The position numbers and the translations under genes are program-made. Below are positions 35,310 through 43,501 of a DNA stretch of 64,000 nt, piece after piece (positions within the stretch are counted from its first letter, which is position 1; every line of letters begins with the position of its first letter). Source of the DNA: Myroides odoratimimus (GTDB lineage: Bacteria > Bacteroidota > Bacteroidia > Flavobacteriales > Flavobacteriaceae); NCBI RefSeq assembly GCF_001485415.1, contig NZ_BCMQ01000008.1:62001-126000 (forward strand), written 5' to 3'. A model generated the notes under the pieces. It saw nothing but the letters and a program-made list of their open reading frames with translations, was not told the DNA's origin and made no database searches.

Positions 35310-37235
35310 ATGATTTCTAATCGATATCGATTGAATGAAGTATTAGTACTGGGGTATAGGTTATTCTTAGCTTTCTTCTTTTACTTTATTGCTCGTACAC
35401 TATTTTACTTTTATAATAGTGATTTATTAAATGTAGACTCTTTTGGTCAGTTTTTAGAATTAGCGTATCACGGTATCACGTTTGATAGGATGGCTATTTT
35501 TTATGTAAATATATTATTTATATTATTATCTATTCTGCCTTTATTTATCAATACAAAAAAAGGGTATCAGAAGGTCGTGTTTTACGCCTATATCATTCCT
35601 AACTTGATAGCGTATTCTACTAATTTTATTGATTTTATTTACTATAGATTTATTTATGCTCGTACTACTATAGCTGTTTTCGACAGTTTAGAACACGAGT
35701 CAAATAAGGGACAATTGTTTTTTAACTTCTTGGTTAATTATTGGCATGTTTTTCTTATTTGTATTGTACTATGTGTGCTATGGGTGTACTTGTATACCAA
35801 GGTGAAGTTTACTCGATTTTTGAAAGTTGAGGATAAGAAGTCTTATTGGTTATCTACTGTCTTGATTATTATTGTGACAGGAGTGGGCTTTGTGGCAGGA
35901 GTAAGAGGGGATCTGAAGAAAGCAACTAGACCATTGAATATTATAGATGCAAATCGACATGTAGAGAAACCAGAACATGCAGATATTGTATTAAATACTC
36001 CATTCGCTATCTTGAGAACAATCGGTAAGACTAGTTTTAAGAAAGTAGAATATATGGATGAAGCTACACTTAACCAAAATATAAGTGGGGTGAAGCAGTA
36101 TCATACTAATGAACCTAGCACTCCTAATATAGTATTGTTTATCACAGAAAGTTATGGACGTGAGTATATAGGAGCTTTTAATAAAGATATGAATATTAAA
36201 AACTATAAGAGTTATACTCCTTTTATAGATTCGCTTTCTCAGCATAGTTTAATATTCCCTAATGCATTCGCTAATGGCTATAAGTCTATTCACGGTGTGT
36301 CATCTGTCATCGCGGGTATTCCTTCGTTTAAAGATGCATTTACATCATCGCCTTATCCGAAGCAGAAGATCGAATCACTAGTGTCTACACTGAAGTCTAA
36401 AGGATATGATACATCTTTCTTCCATGGTGCTCCTAATGGATCTATGGGGTTCTTAGGATTCGGTAATATCTTAGGGTATGATCACTACTATGGAAAGACA
36501 GAGTATAATAATGATGATGACTTCGATGGTACTTGGGGGATTTGGGACGAACCTTTCTTCCAATATATGCGCACTACATTAAATGAAAAGAAAGGACCTT
36601 TCTTTGCTACTATTTTTACCGTGTCTTCTCATGAGCCATTTAATATTCCTGCTCAGTATGAAGGGAAATTCCCTATAGGAGATGTGCCTATCCATAAGAC
36701 AGTGGGATATACGGATTATGCTTTTAAGAAATTCTTTGAAGAGAGCAGTAAAGAACCATGGTTTAAGAATACAATTTTTATCATCACTGCGGATCATACT
36801 AATCAGATCGCCTATGATGAATATAAAGAGCTTGTTAATCGTACTGCAGTGCCTATACTTATCTATACACCAGATGAGAGATTAAAAGGAGTAGATAAGA
36901 GATTAGCTCAGCAGATAGATATTTATCCTACTGTACTAGATCTAATAGGGTATGATAAACCTTTTAGAAGCTGGGGAAGAAGTCTAGTTAATGATACAAT
37001 AACGACTCCATATACGATTAATTATGGAGGTAATGAATACACTTACCAAGAAGGAAATTATATCGTAAGGTTTAATGGGAAAGAGGTGACAGGGTTCTTT
37101 GATATTAAAGATAAGGGATTAAAGAAAAATTTAATCGGTCAAAAGAATAAGGAAATGGAAAGACTCGAAATAAAGTGTAAAGCCTTTATTCAAGACTATT
37201 TTGAACGTATTATAGATAAGCGATTAGATAGATAA
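35310..37235 (+). CDS. LtaS/MdoB-like membrane sulfatase-fold protein, copy 1
   Basis: This 641-residue inner-membrane protein has five N-terminal membrane helices (residues about 12-195) and an extracytoplasmic alkaline-phosphatase-superfamily domain. Metal-site motifs of the LTA synthase/MdoB group are visible: NIVLFITESYGREY, the nucleophile region NGYKSIHGVSSVIAGIP, FFHGAPNGSMGF, TVSSHEPF and FIITADHTNQ. The usual Thr nucleophile position appears to be Ser or differently aligned. Such proteins transfer phosphoglycerol or phosphoethanolamine-like groups to envelope glycans or lipids; the substrate here is unknown. A close paralogue follows on the same strand. Confidence 0.85.
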   Translation: MISNRYRLNEVLVLGYRLFLAFFFYFIARTLFYFYNSDLLNVDSFGQFLELAYHGITFDRMAIFYVNILFILLSILPLFINTKKGYQKVVFYAYIIPNLIAYSTNFIDFIYYRFIYARTTIAVFDSLEHESNKGQLFFNFLVNYWHVFLICIVLCVLWVYLYTKVKFTRFLKVEDKKSYWLSTVLIIIVTGVGFVAGVRGDLKKATRPLNIIDANRHVEKPEHADIVLNTPFAILRTIGKTSFKKVEYMDEATLNQNISGVKQYHTNEPSTPNIVLFITESYGREYIGAFNKDMNIKNYKSYTPFIDSLSQHSLIFPNAFANGYKSIHGVSSVIAGIPSFKDAFTSSPYPKQKIESLVSTLKSKGYDTSFFHGAPNGSMGFLGFGNILGYDHYYGKTEYNNDDDFDGTWGIWDEPFFQYMRTTLNEKKGPFFATIFTVSSHEPFNIPAQYEGKFPIGDVPIHKTVGYTDYAFKKFFEESSKEPWFKNTIFIITADHTNQIAYDEYKELVNRTAVPILIYTPDERLKGVDKRLAQQIDIYPTVLDLIGYDKPFRSWGRSLVNDTITTPYTINYGGNEYTYQEGNYIVRFNGKEVTGFFDIKDKGLKKNLIGQKNKEMERLEIKCKAFIQDYFERIIDKRLDR

Positions 37236-37242
37236 GTATTAT

Positions 37243-37274
37243 AAATAGCACCTTAATCAAGGTGCTATTTTCTT
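37243..37274 (+). terminator. rho-independent terminator of LtaS-like copy 1
   Basis: AAATAGCACCTT / AAGGTGCTATTT, a perfect 12-bp stem with a four-base loop and T-run. Confidence 0.9.
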
Positions 37275-37645
37275 TTTAAGAAACTTTTTTTATTAAAAGT
37301 TTTTAGGAGTAATTCTTTGTTTATGAATTTATTTGATTGTTTTATCTAAAAATTTTGAAATTAAAAGAAGTATTAATCTTGTGTTAGTAATATTAATGTT
37401 GAGTTTAATACAAAACGTTATTGTAGCTAGTATTATTAAAAAATAATGCTGTTAGTCTATATGTGTTTATTTGGGTGAAATGATAGTGTTTAATTAGGTG
37501 TTTTTGTACAGGATGATGAATAAATTTATTAATTTAAATTAAAAGTGTAAGTTATTGGTATTGTGTATTTATGTGAAAATTGTATTAAAAAAAAATGTAA
37601 ATCTTAAACTTGCTTTAGATTAACTTTTTAGCGCTGAGTTTTGGT

Positions 37646-37653
37646 TAAATTTG
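37646..37653 (+). promoter_or_regulatory. -7 box of the second LtaS-like gene
   Basis: TAAATTTG matches TAnnTTTG, 34 bases before the ATG, so the two paralogues have separate promoters. Confidence 0.5.
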
Positions 37654-37687
37654 CCCAACTTTTTTTAAATATAAACCTTACAATTCT

Positions 37688-39616
37688 ATGACTTCTAATA
37701 AATTTAGAGCCTATGAAGTAAAAGTGATGTTGTATAGATTATTTCTTGCTTTTGTTTTTTACTTTATTGCTCGATTGTTATTTTATTTTTATAACGCAGA
37801 TTTATTAAGCATTGATTCCGTTGGACAATTTTTATCACTATCTTTTTACGCCTTATCATTTGATAGTGCATCTATATTCTATATGAGTATTTTGTTCATC
37901 TTATTATCAATAGCTCCTGTTTTTATAAATACCAAACCTAATTATCAGAAAGTTGTTTTCTTTGCTTATTTCATTCCTAATTTACTAGCTTATGCTACTA
38001 ACTTTGTAGACCTTATTTACTATAGATTTATCCAGTCTAGAACCACCGTAGCTGTGATGGATAGTTTAGAACATGAGTCTAATAAAGCAACGTTATTGTT
38101 TAACTTTCTATTTAGTTATTGGCATGCTTTAGTTTTGTTTCTTATATGTTCTGCTTTGTGGATTTATTTATATACTAGAGTTAAAATAAAACCTGTCAAA
38201 AGAGAAGAATCTACTAGTCGCTATTATATATCTACTGCTTTTATAGTAGTAATTTCAGTAGTTGGTGTAGTCTCTGGTATAAGAGGAGGTGTGACTAAGA
38301 AAACTAGACCAATAAATATAGTAGATGCCAATCGACATACTACTAAGCCAGAGCATGGGGATGTAGTCTTAAATACTCCGTTCACAATCTTAAGAACGAT
38401 AGGGAAGAGTAGTTATAAGGAAGTGAACTATATGGATAAAAAGACATTAGAAAAATACATTAATGATGTAAAACAATATAATGTCAATGAACCAAGTACT
38501 CCTAATATCGTATTATTCATAACGGAGAGTTTTGGACGTGAGTATATTGGAGCCTTTAATGAAGGGACAGATATTCCAAACTATAAGAGCTACACTCCTT
38601 TTATAGATTCTTTGGCTAAGCATAGTTTGATATATCCTAATGCCTTTGCTAATGGGTATAAATCGATTCATGCTATTCCTTCTATTTTAGCAGGTATTCC
38701 TTCTTTTAAGGATGCTTTTACTTCTTCTCCATTCCCTAACCAGAAGATAGAATCTGTAGTGTCTATATTGAATAGTCAGGGGTATGATACTTCTTTCTTT
38801 CATGGTGCGGTGAATGGTTCAATGGGATTTTTAGGATTTGGAAATATATTAGGGTATGATCATTACTACGGAATGACTGAGTATGATAATGATGATGATT
38901 TTGATGGTACATGGGGGATCTGGGACGAACCTTTCTTTCAGTTTATGAGTAAAACATTAAACGAGAAGAAAGAACCTTTTTTCGCAACATTGTTTTCAGT
39001 ATCTTCACATGAGCCTTTTAGAATACCAGAACAGCATATAGGGAAATTTCCCAAAGGTAATCTTGAGATACATGGACCTATAGGTTATACTGATTATGCG
39101 TTTAAGCGTTTTTTTGAAGAGAGTAGTAAAGAACCATGGTTTAAGAATACTATTTTTATTATCACAGCGGACCATACTAATCAGATTTATTATGATAAGT
39201 ATAAGGAATTAGTAAATAGAACTGCTATTCCTATTATGATTTATACGCCTGATGAGAGGTTAAAAGGGGTAGATAATCGATTGGCACAACAAATGGATAT
39301 ATATCCTACTATTTTAGATTTAATCGGTTATGATCAACCTTTTAGAAGTTGGGGGAGTAGTTTGCTTAACGATACTACAAGTGATCGTTTTACAGTAAGT
39401 TATGGAGCTAACGAAATAACTTATCAAACAGGTAATTATATTGTCCGATTTAATGGCATTAAAGTAACAGGCTTTTATGATATAAAAGATAAAGGGCTTA
39501 CTAAAAACTTAATCAAAGAGAAGAATAAAGAAATGGAAGAAGCAGAAATGAAGTGTAAGGCTTTTGTCCAAGATTATTTTGATCATATTATCAATAGAAA
39601 GTTATCTGATATATAG
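37688..39616 (+). CDS. LtaS/MdoB-like membrane sulfatase-fold protein, copy 2
   Basis: This 642-residue paralogue aligns with copy 1 end to end without large gaps. Most residues of the catalytic domain are identical, while the membrane region and the extreme C-terminus are more divergent. The same motifs occur: NIVLFITESFGREY, NGYKSIHAIPSILAGIP, FFHGAVNGSMGF, SVSSHEPF and FIITADHTNQ. It arose by tandem duplication and has its own promoter and terminator, which allows separate control of the copies. Five membrane helices anchor an extracytoplasmic hydrolase/transferase domain. Substrate unknown. Confidence 0.85.
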   Translation: MTSNKFRAYEVKVMLYRLFLAFVFYFIARLLFYFYNADLLSIDSVGQFLSLSFYALSFDSASIFYMSILFILLSIAPVFINTKPNYQKVVFFAYFIPNLLAYATNFVDLIYYRFIQSRTTVAVMDSLEHESNKATLLFNFLFSYWHALVLFLICSALWIYLYTRVKIKPVKREESTSRYYISTAFIVVISVVGVVSGIRGGVTKKTRPINIVDANRHTTKPEHGDVVLNTPFTILRTIGKSSYKEVNYMDKKTLEKYINDVKQYNVNEPSTPNIVLFITESFGREYIGAFNEGTDIPNYKSYTPFIDSLAKHSLIYPNAFANGYKSIHAIPSILAGIPSFKDAFTSSPFPNQKIESVVSILNSQGYDTSFFHGAVNGSMGFLGFGNILGYDHYYGMTEYDNDDDFDGTWGIWDEPFFQFMSKTLNEKKEPFFATLFSVSSHEPFRIPEQHIGKFPKGNLEIHGPIGYTDYAFKRFFEESSKEPWFKNTIFIITADHTNQIYYDKYKELVNRTAIPIMIYTPDERLKGVDNRLAQQMDIYPTILDLIGYDQPFRSWGSSLLNDTTSDRFTVSYGANEITYQTGNYIVRFNGIKVTGFYDIKDKGLTKNLIKEKNKEMEEAEMKCKAFVQDYFDHIINRKLSDI

Positions 39617-39636
39617 AGGTGTTTTCTCTAAAGAGT

Positions 39637-39668
39637 AAAGGTTCACAGTTAAATCTGTGAACCTTTTT
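39637..39668. terminator. two-way terminator between LtaS-like copy 2 and DUF2007 gene
   Basis: AAAGGTTCACAG / CTGTGAACCTTT with a six-base loop and T-run on the plus strand; it also serves the convergent gene. Confidence 0.88.
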
Positions 39669-39672
39669 TATT

Positions 39673-39891
39673 TTACTCTGTAAAGTCGTTTTCGATTAAT
39701 AATTCTTTAGCCTTATCTAAGTCTTCTTCATCGACTAAGATATGTACTGCTCTGTCAAGTGTTCCTGCTCCAATTCCGATAGCTGATTGTATATCATCTC
39801 TAATTATGTAGGGAATATTATTTTCATCTAAGAGATTTCTTACTGCGAGAACGATAATCTCACTGCCAGCAAATAATTTTTTGTGACTCAT
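39673..39891 (-). CDS. DUF2007 family small protein
   Basis: This 72-residue cytoplasmic protein of the DUF2007 (putative signal-transducing, ferredoxin-like fold) family shows the typical AGSEIIVLAVRNLLDENNIPYIIRDD start and the HILVDEEDLDKAKELL end. Family function is unproven; similar modules often sit on the end of larger membrane proteins. Here it stands alone, converging on the LtaS-like gene. The full domain is present in this length. Confidence 0.85.
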   Translation of the reverse strand: MSHKKLFAGSEIIVLAVRNLLDENNIPYIIRDDIQSAIGIGAGTLDRAVHILVDEEDLDKAKELLIENDFTE

Positions 39892-40091
39892 AACCTTCTG
39901 TATTTGTTCTTTTCTAAATTATGACTTTTTTAATTAAGAGAGTAAAAAAGATAAGTTAAAATCAAAATGAATTAGCCTATAAGTTTTTTTATTACTCTAA
40001 AAAGGAGTATCTTAATAAAAGAATTATAAAACAAAAAATATCTTATAAATGATAAATTATAAGTAAAAGAGAAGAGGTTTCATTAAACTGA

Positions 40092-40289
40092 ATGATTATG
40101 AAAATAGAGGAGACAAAGGCATTTAGTCAATTGAGTAGTATAGCGCAATCAATTGTCAACAAGAGTACTTCCAAAAAACAGATTTCAGATGCTGTGATGA
40201 TTGTGAAGAATATAGGTTTCGAAAAATGGAGTAGTATTACAGACCTACCTATTATGTGGCATCAGATAGTAAAGGAACTGGCTGTATAA
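40092..40289 (+). CDS. small hypothetical protein
   Basis: This 65-residue ORF encodes a soluble helical protein, starting MIMKIEETKAFSQLSS (ATG at 40092 or 40098). I recognise no domain. In its favour, a clear terminator follows 22 bases after the stop and no other gene uses that strand there. Against it, the length is short and there is no clear promoter. It could be a stand-alone regulator or adaptor. Confidence 0.55.
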   Translation: MIMKIEETKAFSQLSSIAQSIVNKSTSKKQISDAVMIVKNIGFEKWSSITDLPIMWHQIVKELAV

Positions 40290-40311
40290 ATAATAGAATA
40301 GATGAAGTAGA

Positions 40312-40347
40312 AAAGATCTTATCCTATCAGGATGAAGATCTTTTTTC
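40312..40347 (+). terminator. rho-independent terminator after the 65-residue ORF
   Basis: AAAAGATCTTATCC / GGATGAAGATCTTTT with a one-base bulge, a five-base loop and T6. Confidence 0.8.
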
Positions 40348-40410
40348 ATTTATACAACAATAATAACTTCGAAATATAATTGTAATTTTATTTCAAATTT
40401 AAAATAGAGT

Positions 40411-41280
40411 ATGAATATTGTTTATTTGGTTTTTGGTAATAAGATGAGTTATTATCAACAAGTTTTTTTCTCTATATATACCGTATTGGCTTATAAAGGA
40501 GCAAGTGATAATATTATTGTATTGACTGAAGAACCTTCTCTGTTTAATCAATTAAAGGGAAGAATAACGGTAGAATCTTTAGATAAGGATCTTGTTAAAG
40601 ATTGGTTAGGGAAGTACCAATATATGTTTAGAGTAAAAATAAAGGCATTAGAGTATATCGCTCAGCAGTATCCAGAGAAAGATTTATTGTACCTAGATGT
40701 AGATACTTTTGTTTATAATTCATTAACACCTCTAAGAGATAAACTAGAACAAGGAACAAGTATTATGCATATAGATGAAGGGCAGCTCAATAAATTTACT
40801 ACGAAAACAGGAAAGAGATTTTGGAAAGAATTGAAAGGTAATACTTATGGAGGAATTCTTATTACAGAAGATACCTGTATGTGGAATGCTGGTGTTCTAG
40901 GAGTGTCAAAAAGTAACTTTTCAAGTATTTCACTAGCTTTAGATATAACAGATCAGATGTGTCAAGCAGGTATTAAAGCATTTACAAAAGAGCAACTTGC
41001 TTTTTCTTTAGCTTTTAATTCTACTGGAGATATGACACCTGCAGATCATATTATTGGTCATTATTGGGGAAATAAAGAACAATGGGATGATTTTATATCT
41101 GATTGGTTAAAAAAAGCGTTTATGCATAATTATACAGTAGATGAAGTGATCGCTAATGTTAGAAGTATTCCTCTGGATCAAATACCTTACTACCTTAAAC
41201 ACTCTAATACTTTAAAGCGTCTATCTAGAAAGTTACAAAATATCTTTCAACCTAAAAATCCACAATTTATAAAGAAGTAA
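40411..41280 (+). CDS. GT-A-fold glycosyltransferase-like protein
   Basis: This 289-residue cytoplasmic protein has a nucleotide-sugar transferase fold. It opens with a strand-helix unit (MNIVYLVFGNKMSYYQQ) and carries a metal-binding D-x-D (LLYLDVDTFVY). A C-terminal acceptor half contains MWNAGVLGVSKSNF, as in GT8-like enzymes, and DHIIGHYWGNKEQW. The donor and acceptor sugars cannot be inferred. No neighbouring polysaccharide genes are seen, so it may decorate a protein or lipid independently. Length fits a single catalytic domain without membrane anchor. Confidence 0.72.
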   Translation: MNIVYLVFGNKMSYYQQVFFSIYTVLAYKGASDNIIVLTEEPSLFNQLKGRITVESLDKDLVKDWLGKYQYMFRVKIKALEYIAQQYPEKDLLYLDVDTFVYNSLTPLRDKLEQGTSIMHIDEGQLNKFTTKTGKRFWKELKGNTYGGILITEDTCMWNAGVLGVSKSNFSSISLALDITDQMCQAGIKAFTKEQLAFSLAFNSTGDMTPADHIIGHYWGNKEQWDDFISDWLKKAFMHNYTVDEVIANVRSIPLDQIPYYLKHSNTLKRLSRKLQNIFQPKNPQFIKK

Positions 41281-41351
41281 AATTTTTTATAATCACTTGA
41301 TTTTGTAATAAAAGTATTTGTTTATTTAAACTTATATCGACTTGTTATTGT

Positions 41352-41359
41352 TAATTTTG
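41352..41359 (+). promoter_or_regulatory. -7 box of the J-domain-like gene
   Basis: TAATTTTG matches TAnnTTTG, 21 bases before the ATG. Confidence 0.5.
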
Positions 41360-41380
41360 TTAATAAATTGATTTGTTTAA

Positions 41381-42223
41381 ATGAATAAGGTTAATTATTA
41401 TAGAGTGTTAGGAGTTAATCCTACCGTATCAGAGGAAGAGCTTAAGCGTGCTTTTCAGTCTTTATATGAGCGTTATAGTCCAGATAAGAATCCGAGTAGT
41501 TTATTCTATAAGACGATGTTCGAACAACTGAATGAAGCTTATGCTACATTAGGAGATAGAGAAAAGAGAGAAAAGTATAATATAGCGAATGGCTATGAGG
41601 TACCTGTCTATTCTAGACCTGAGGATAAACAAGAAATCTCTAAAAAGAAAGAAAAGATGGTAGATACAGGAAGTAATAATGCCTATATTTTCTTATTTGT
41701 GGTTATTGGTATTATCGTTGTTTTAGGAGGGTATTTAGTTTACTATACATTTAATGAGAGTGAAGATACAGAGATTAAAGAAACAGTGATTGTTGAGCAA
41801 GAATTGCCAAAACCTAAAGCGACTATAAAGAAAGTAGAAGTGAAGCCTGTAGAGGTAAGAAGAGAGGTTTGTACTGCCGAAAAAAAAGAAAAGGAGCATC
41901 AACATACAGAAAGTGTGAAAGAAATACCTGTAACTGATAAGGCAAAAGAAGTAAAAAAGGAAATCTCTGTAGAAAAGAAGGTAGAGGCAACTAAAGTAAG
42001 TAAAGAAGAAAAGCTTACTAAACCAAGTTCTAAAACAGATAATCTGAATGATGAGTTTCAAACAAAGAAAGCGTTTAAAATAGGAGCGAGTAAGAATGAT
42101 GTATGGGCTGTACAAGGAGATCCTACAGATATAAAAGAACAAGGTGATATCGAGACATGGTATTACGGTAAGAGTAAGATTAGATTTAAAAATGGAAAGG
42201 TTATAGATAGTACAAGTTTTTAA
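41381..42223 (+). CDS. J-domain-like membrane protein with degenerate HPD motif
   Basis: This 280-residue protein starts with a J-domain (NYYRVLGVNPTVSEEELK to YATLGDREKREKYN, residues 4-67). The DnaK-activating tripeptide HPD reads SPD (Ser33-Pro34-Asp35), so normal Hsp70 stimulation is doubtful. One transmembrane helix follows (about 101-122). Then comes a Lys/Glu/Val-rich low-complexity stretch (about 125-220). The C-terminal 50 residues (GASKNDVWAVQGDPTDI...ETWYYGKSKIRFKNGKV) resemble the SmpA/OmlA-type or DUF2845-type small fold of envelope assembly proteins. The combination suggests an envelope-side adaptor; no partner gene is adjacent. Confidence 0.72.
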   Translation: MNKVNYYRVLGVNPTVSEEELKRAFQSLYERYSPDKNPSSLFYKTMFEQLNEAYATLGDREKREKYNIANGYEVPVYSRPEDKQEISKKKEKMVDTGSNNAYIFLFVVIGIIVVLGGYLVYYTFNESEDTEIKETVIVEQELPKPKATIKKVEVKPVEVRREVCTAEKKEKEHQHTESVKEIPVTDKAKEVKKEISVEKKVEATKVSKEEKLTKPSSKTDNLNDEFQTKKAFKIGASKNDVWAVQGDPTDIKEQGDIETWYYGKSKIRFKNGKVIDSTSF

Positions 42224-42246
42224 TTGGTACTTAAAACCCTATTTAC

Positions 42247-42272
42247 TACCTTTTATTTTTAAACAAAAGGTA
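42247..42272 (+). terminator. possible weak terminator hairpin
   Basis: TACCTTTT / AAAAGGTA around a ten-base loop, 24 bases after the preceding stop but without a T-run. Confidence 0.4.
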
Positions 42273-42438
42273 CTCAATAAAGGTGTTTAGAATGTTTTTT
42301 TATATAAGTTGTTGTTTTTGTTGGTATTAGTAGATGTTATAAAGTATTGTTTTTCGTGTTAAAATTCAACGGTTTTAGTTTTTTAACTAGTAAGGTTTAT
42401 AAATTTATGTAATTAAATTACAATCAAAATTTATAATT

Positions 42439-43413
42439 ATGACAATAAAACAGACCTATTTTTATCACCCAACTAGTTATGAAACAAATGAGTGTGTAAT
42501 AGCTTCTTTTGAACAAAGAAATATTCCAATGCAAAGAATTCAACAGAGTCTTGGAAGGAAAAAAAGATTTATTCTAGATCGAAATTCTACAGAAACAACA
42601 CTTACTATGGCTACCAAAGCTGCAAAAGGAGCATTAAAAGAATGTGGTTTGCATATTGAAGATATTGATGTTATTGCTTTAGTTTCTGCTACACCAGAGC
42701 TTTTAGTACCATCAGCTTCTATCAAGTTGCATCAAATGTTGAATGCAAAGAAGAAAACTATGTGTTTTGATTTAAATGCCAATTGCATTGGAGCATTTAT
42801 AGCGTTAGATCAGTTGACTAAATATTTGCAATGTACTCCTAATATGCAGAGAGCATTAATTGTATGTGCAGAGAATCTATGTCGTATAGTAGATAATAAT
42901 AATCCAATTACAGCATTTTGTTTTTCTGATTCTGCTTTTGCTTTTATTCTTGATAAGGATGGAGAAAGTATAGGACTTAAGGATGTAATGTATCATACAG
43001 ATAGTGATATTGCTGATACAGTGTCTTATCCGCCAGCTGGCTTTTCTCAGTTTAAGAATGAAGATGTATTAGTATGGGATCGCTCCTTTGACGGAATGGG
43101 AAGTGTGGACTTCATAAAGAAAGAACTATTATTATTTTTAGAGAGAAATAAAATGAGTGTAGAAGATATAGATTTGTTTATGTTTTCTCAGTTTTCTTAT
43201 AAAAATGTACAATTAATCAAAGAGTATTTTAATTTAGGTGATGATAAAGTGCCTTTTTATTCTCATGAATTAGGATATACTGGTTCGTCAAGTCCTTTTT
43301 TAGCATTAGATCAATATCAGCGAAGAGTAAGGAAGATTAAACAAGGAGAGCAGATTTTGTTTTGGACACTAGGTGCTGGTTATGAAGCAGGATTAATGCT
43401 TTGGGAATACTAA
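42439..43413 (+). CDS. FabH/KASIII-like thiolase-fold protein lacking catalytic His and Asn
   Basis: This 324-residue protein has the two-domain thiolase fold of ketoacyl-ACP synthase III: N-terminal ALVSATPELLVPSASIKLH, the Cys region FDLNANCIGAFIALD (Cys116) and the C-terminal LGAGYEAGLMLWEY end. The canonical His of the HQAN motif is replaced by FMFSQFSYKN (Ser250), and the Asn of GNTS by GYTGSSS (Tyr280). Only the nucleophile remains, so ordinary decarboxylating condensation is unlikely; acyl transfer or hydrolysis is possible. There is no ACP or other fatty-acid gene nearby. It is a single-gene unit with an excellent terminator. Confidence 0.8.
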   Translation: MTIKQTYFYHPTSYETNECVIASFEQRNIPMQRIQQSLGRKKRFILDRNSTETTLTMATKAAKGALKECGLHIEDIDVIALVSATPELLVPSASIKLHQMLNAKKKTMCFDLNANCIGAFIALDQLTKYLQCTPNMQRALIVCAENLCRIVDNNNPITAFCFSDSAFAFILDKDGESIGLKDVMYHTDSDIADTVSYPPAGFSQFKNEDVLVWDRSFDGMGSVDFIKKELLLFLERNKMSVEDIDLFMFSQFSYKNVQLIKEYFNLGDDKVPFYSHELGYTGSSSPFLALDQYQRRVRKIKQGEQILFWTLGAGYEAGLMLWEY

Positions 43414-43432
43414 TTAAAAGTATACGCAATAA

Positions 43433-43467
43433 AAAACACCCTAAGTCATCTAGACTTAGGGTGTTTT
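43433..43467. terminator. two-way terminator between the KASIII-like gene and clpB
   Basis: AAAACACCCTAAGTC / GACTTAGGGTGTTTT, 15-bp perfect arms around five bases; T-rich on both strands. Confidence 0.92.
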
Positions 43468-43501
43468 CATTTTATAACTATTCACTAACTAATCCGAAAT
43501 G

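Larger units (their letters stand above)
37236..37687. other. spacer between the two LtaS-like genes
   Basis: Apart from the terminator at 37243 and the -7 box at 37646, this 450-bp spacer is plain AT-rich DNA. I see no gene, long repeat or strong dyad in it. Confidence 0.5.

Noticed and set aside
41735..42142. Long antisense reading frame within the J-domain-like gene
   Set aside because: It is a shadow of the Lys/Glu-rich codons of the real gene (the antisense is Phe/Leu/Tyr-rich) and has no promoter or family match.
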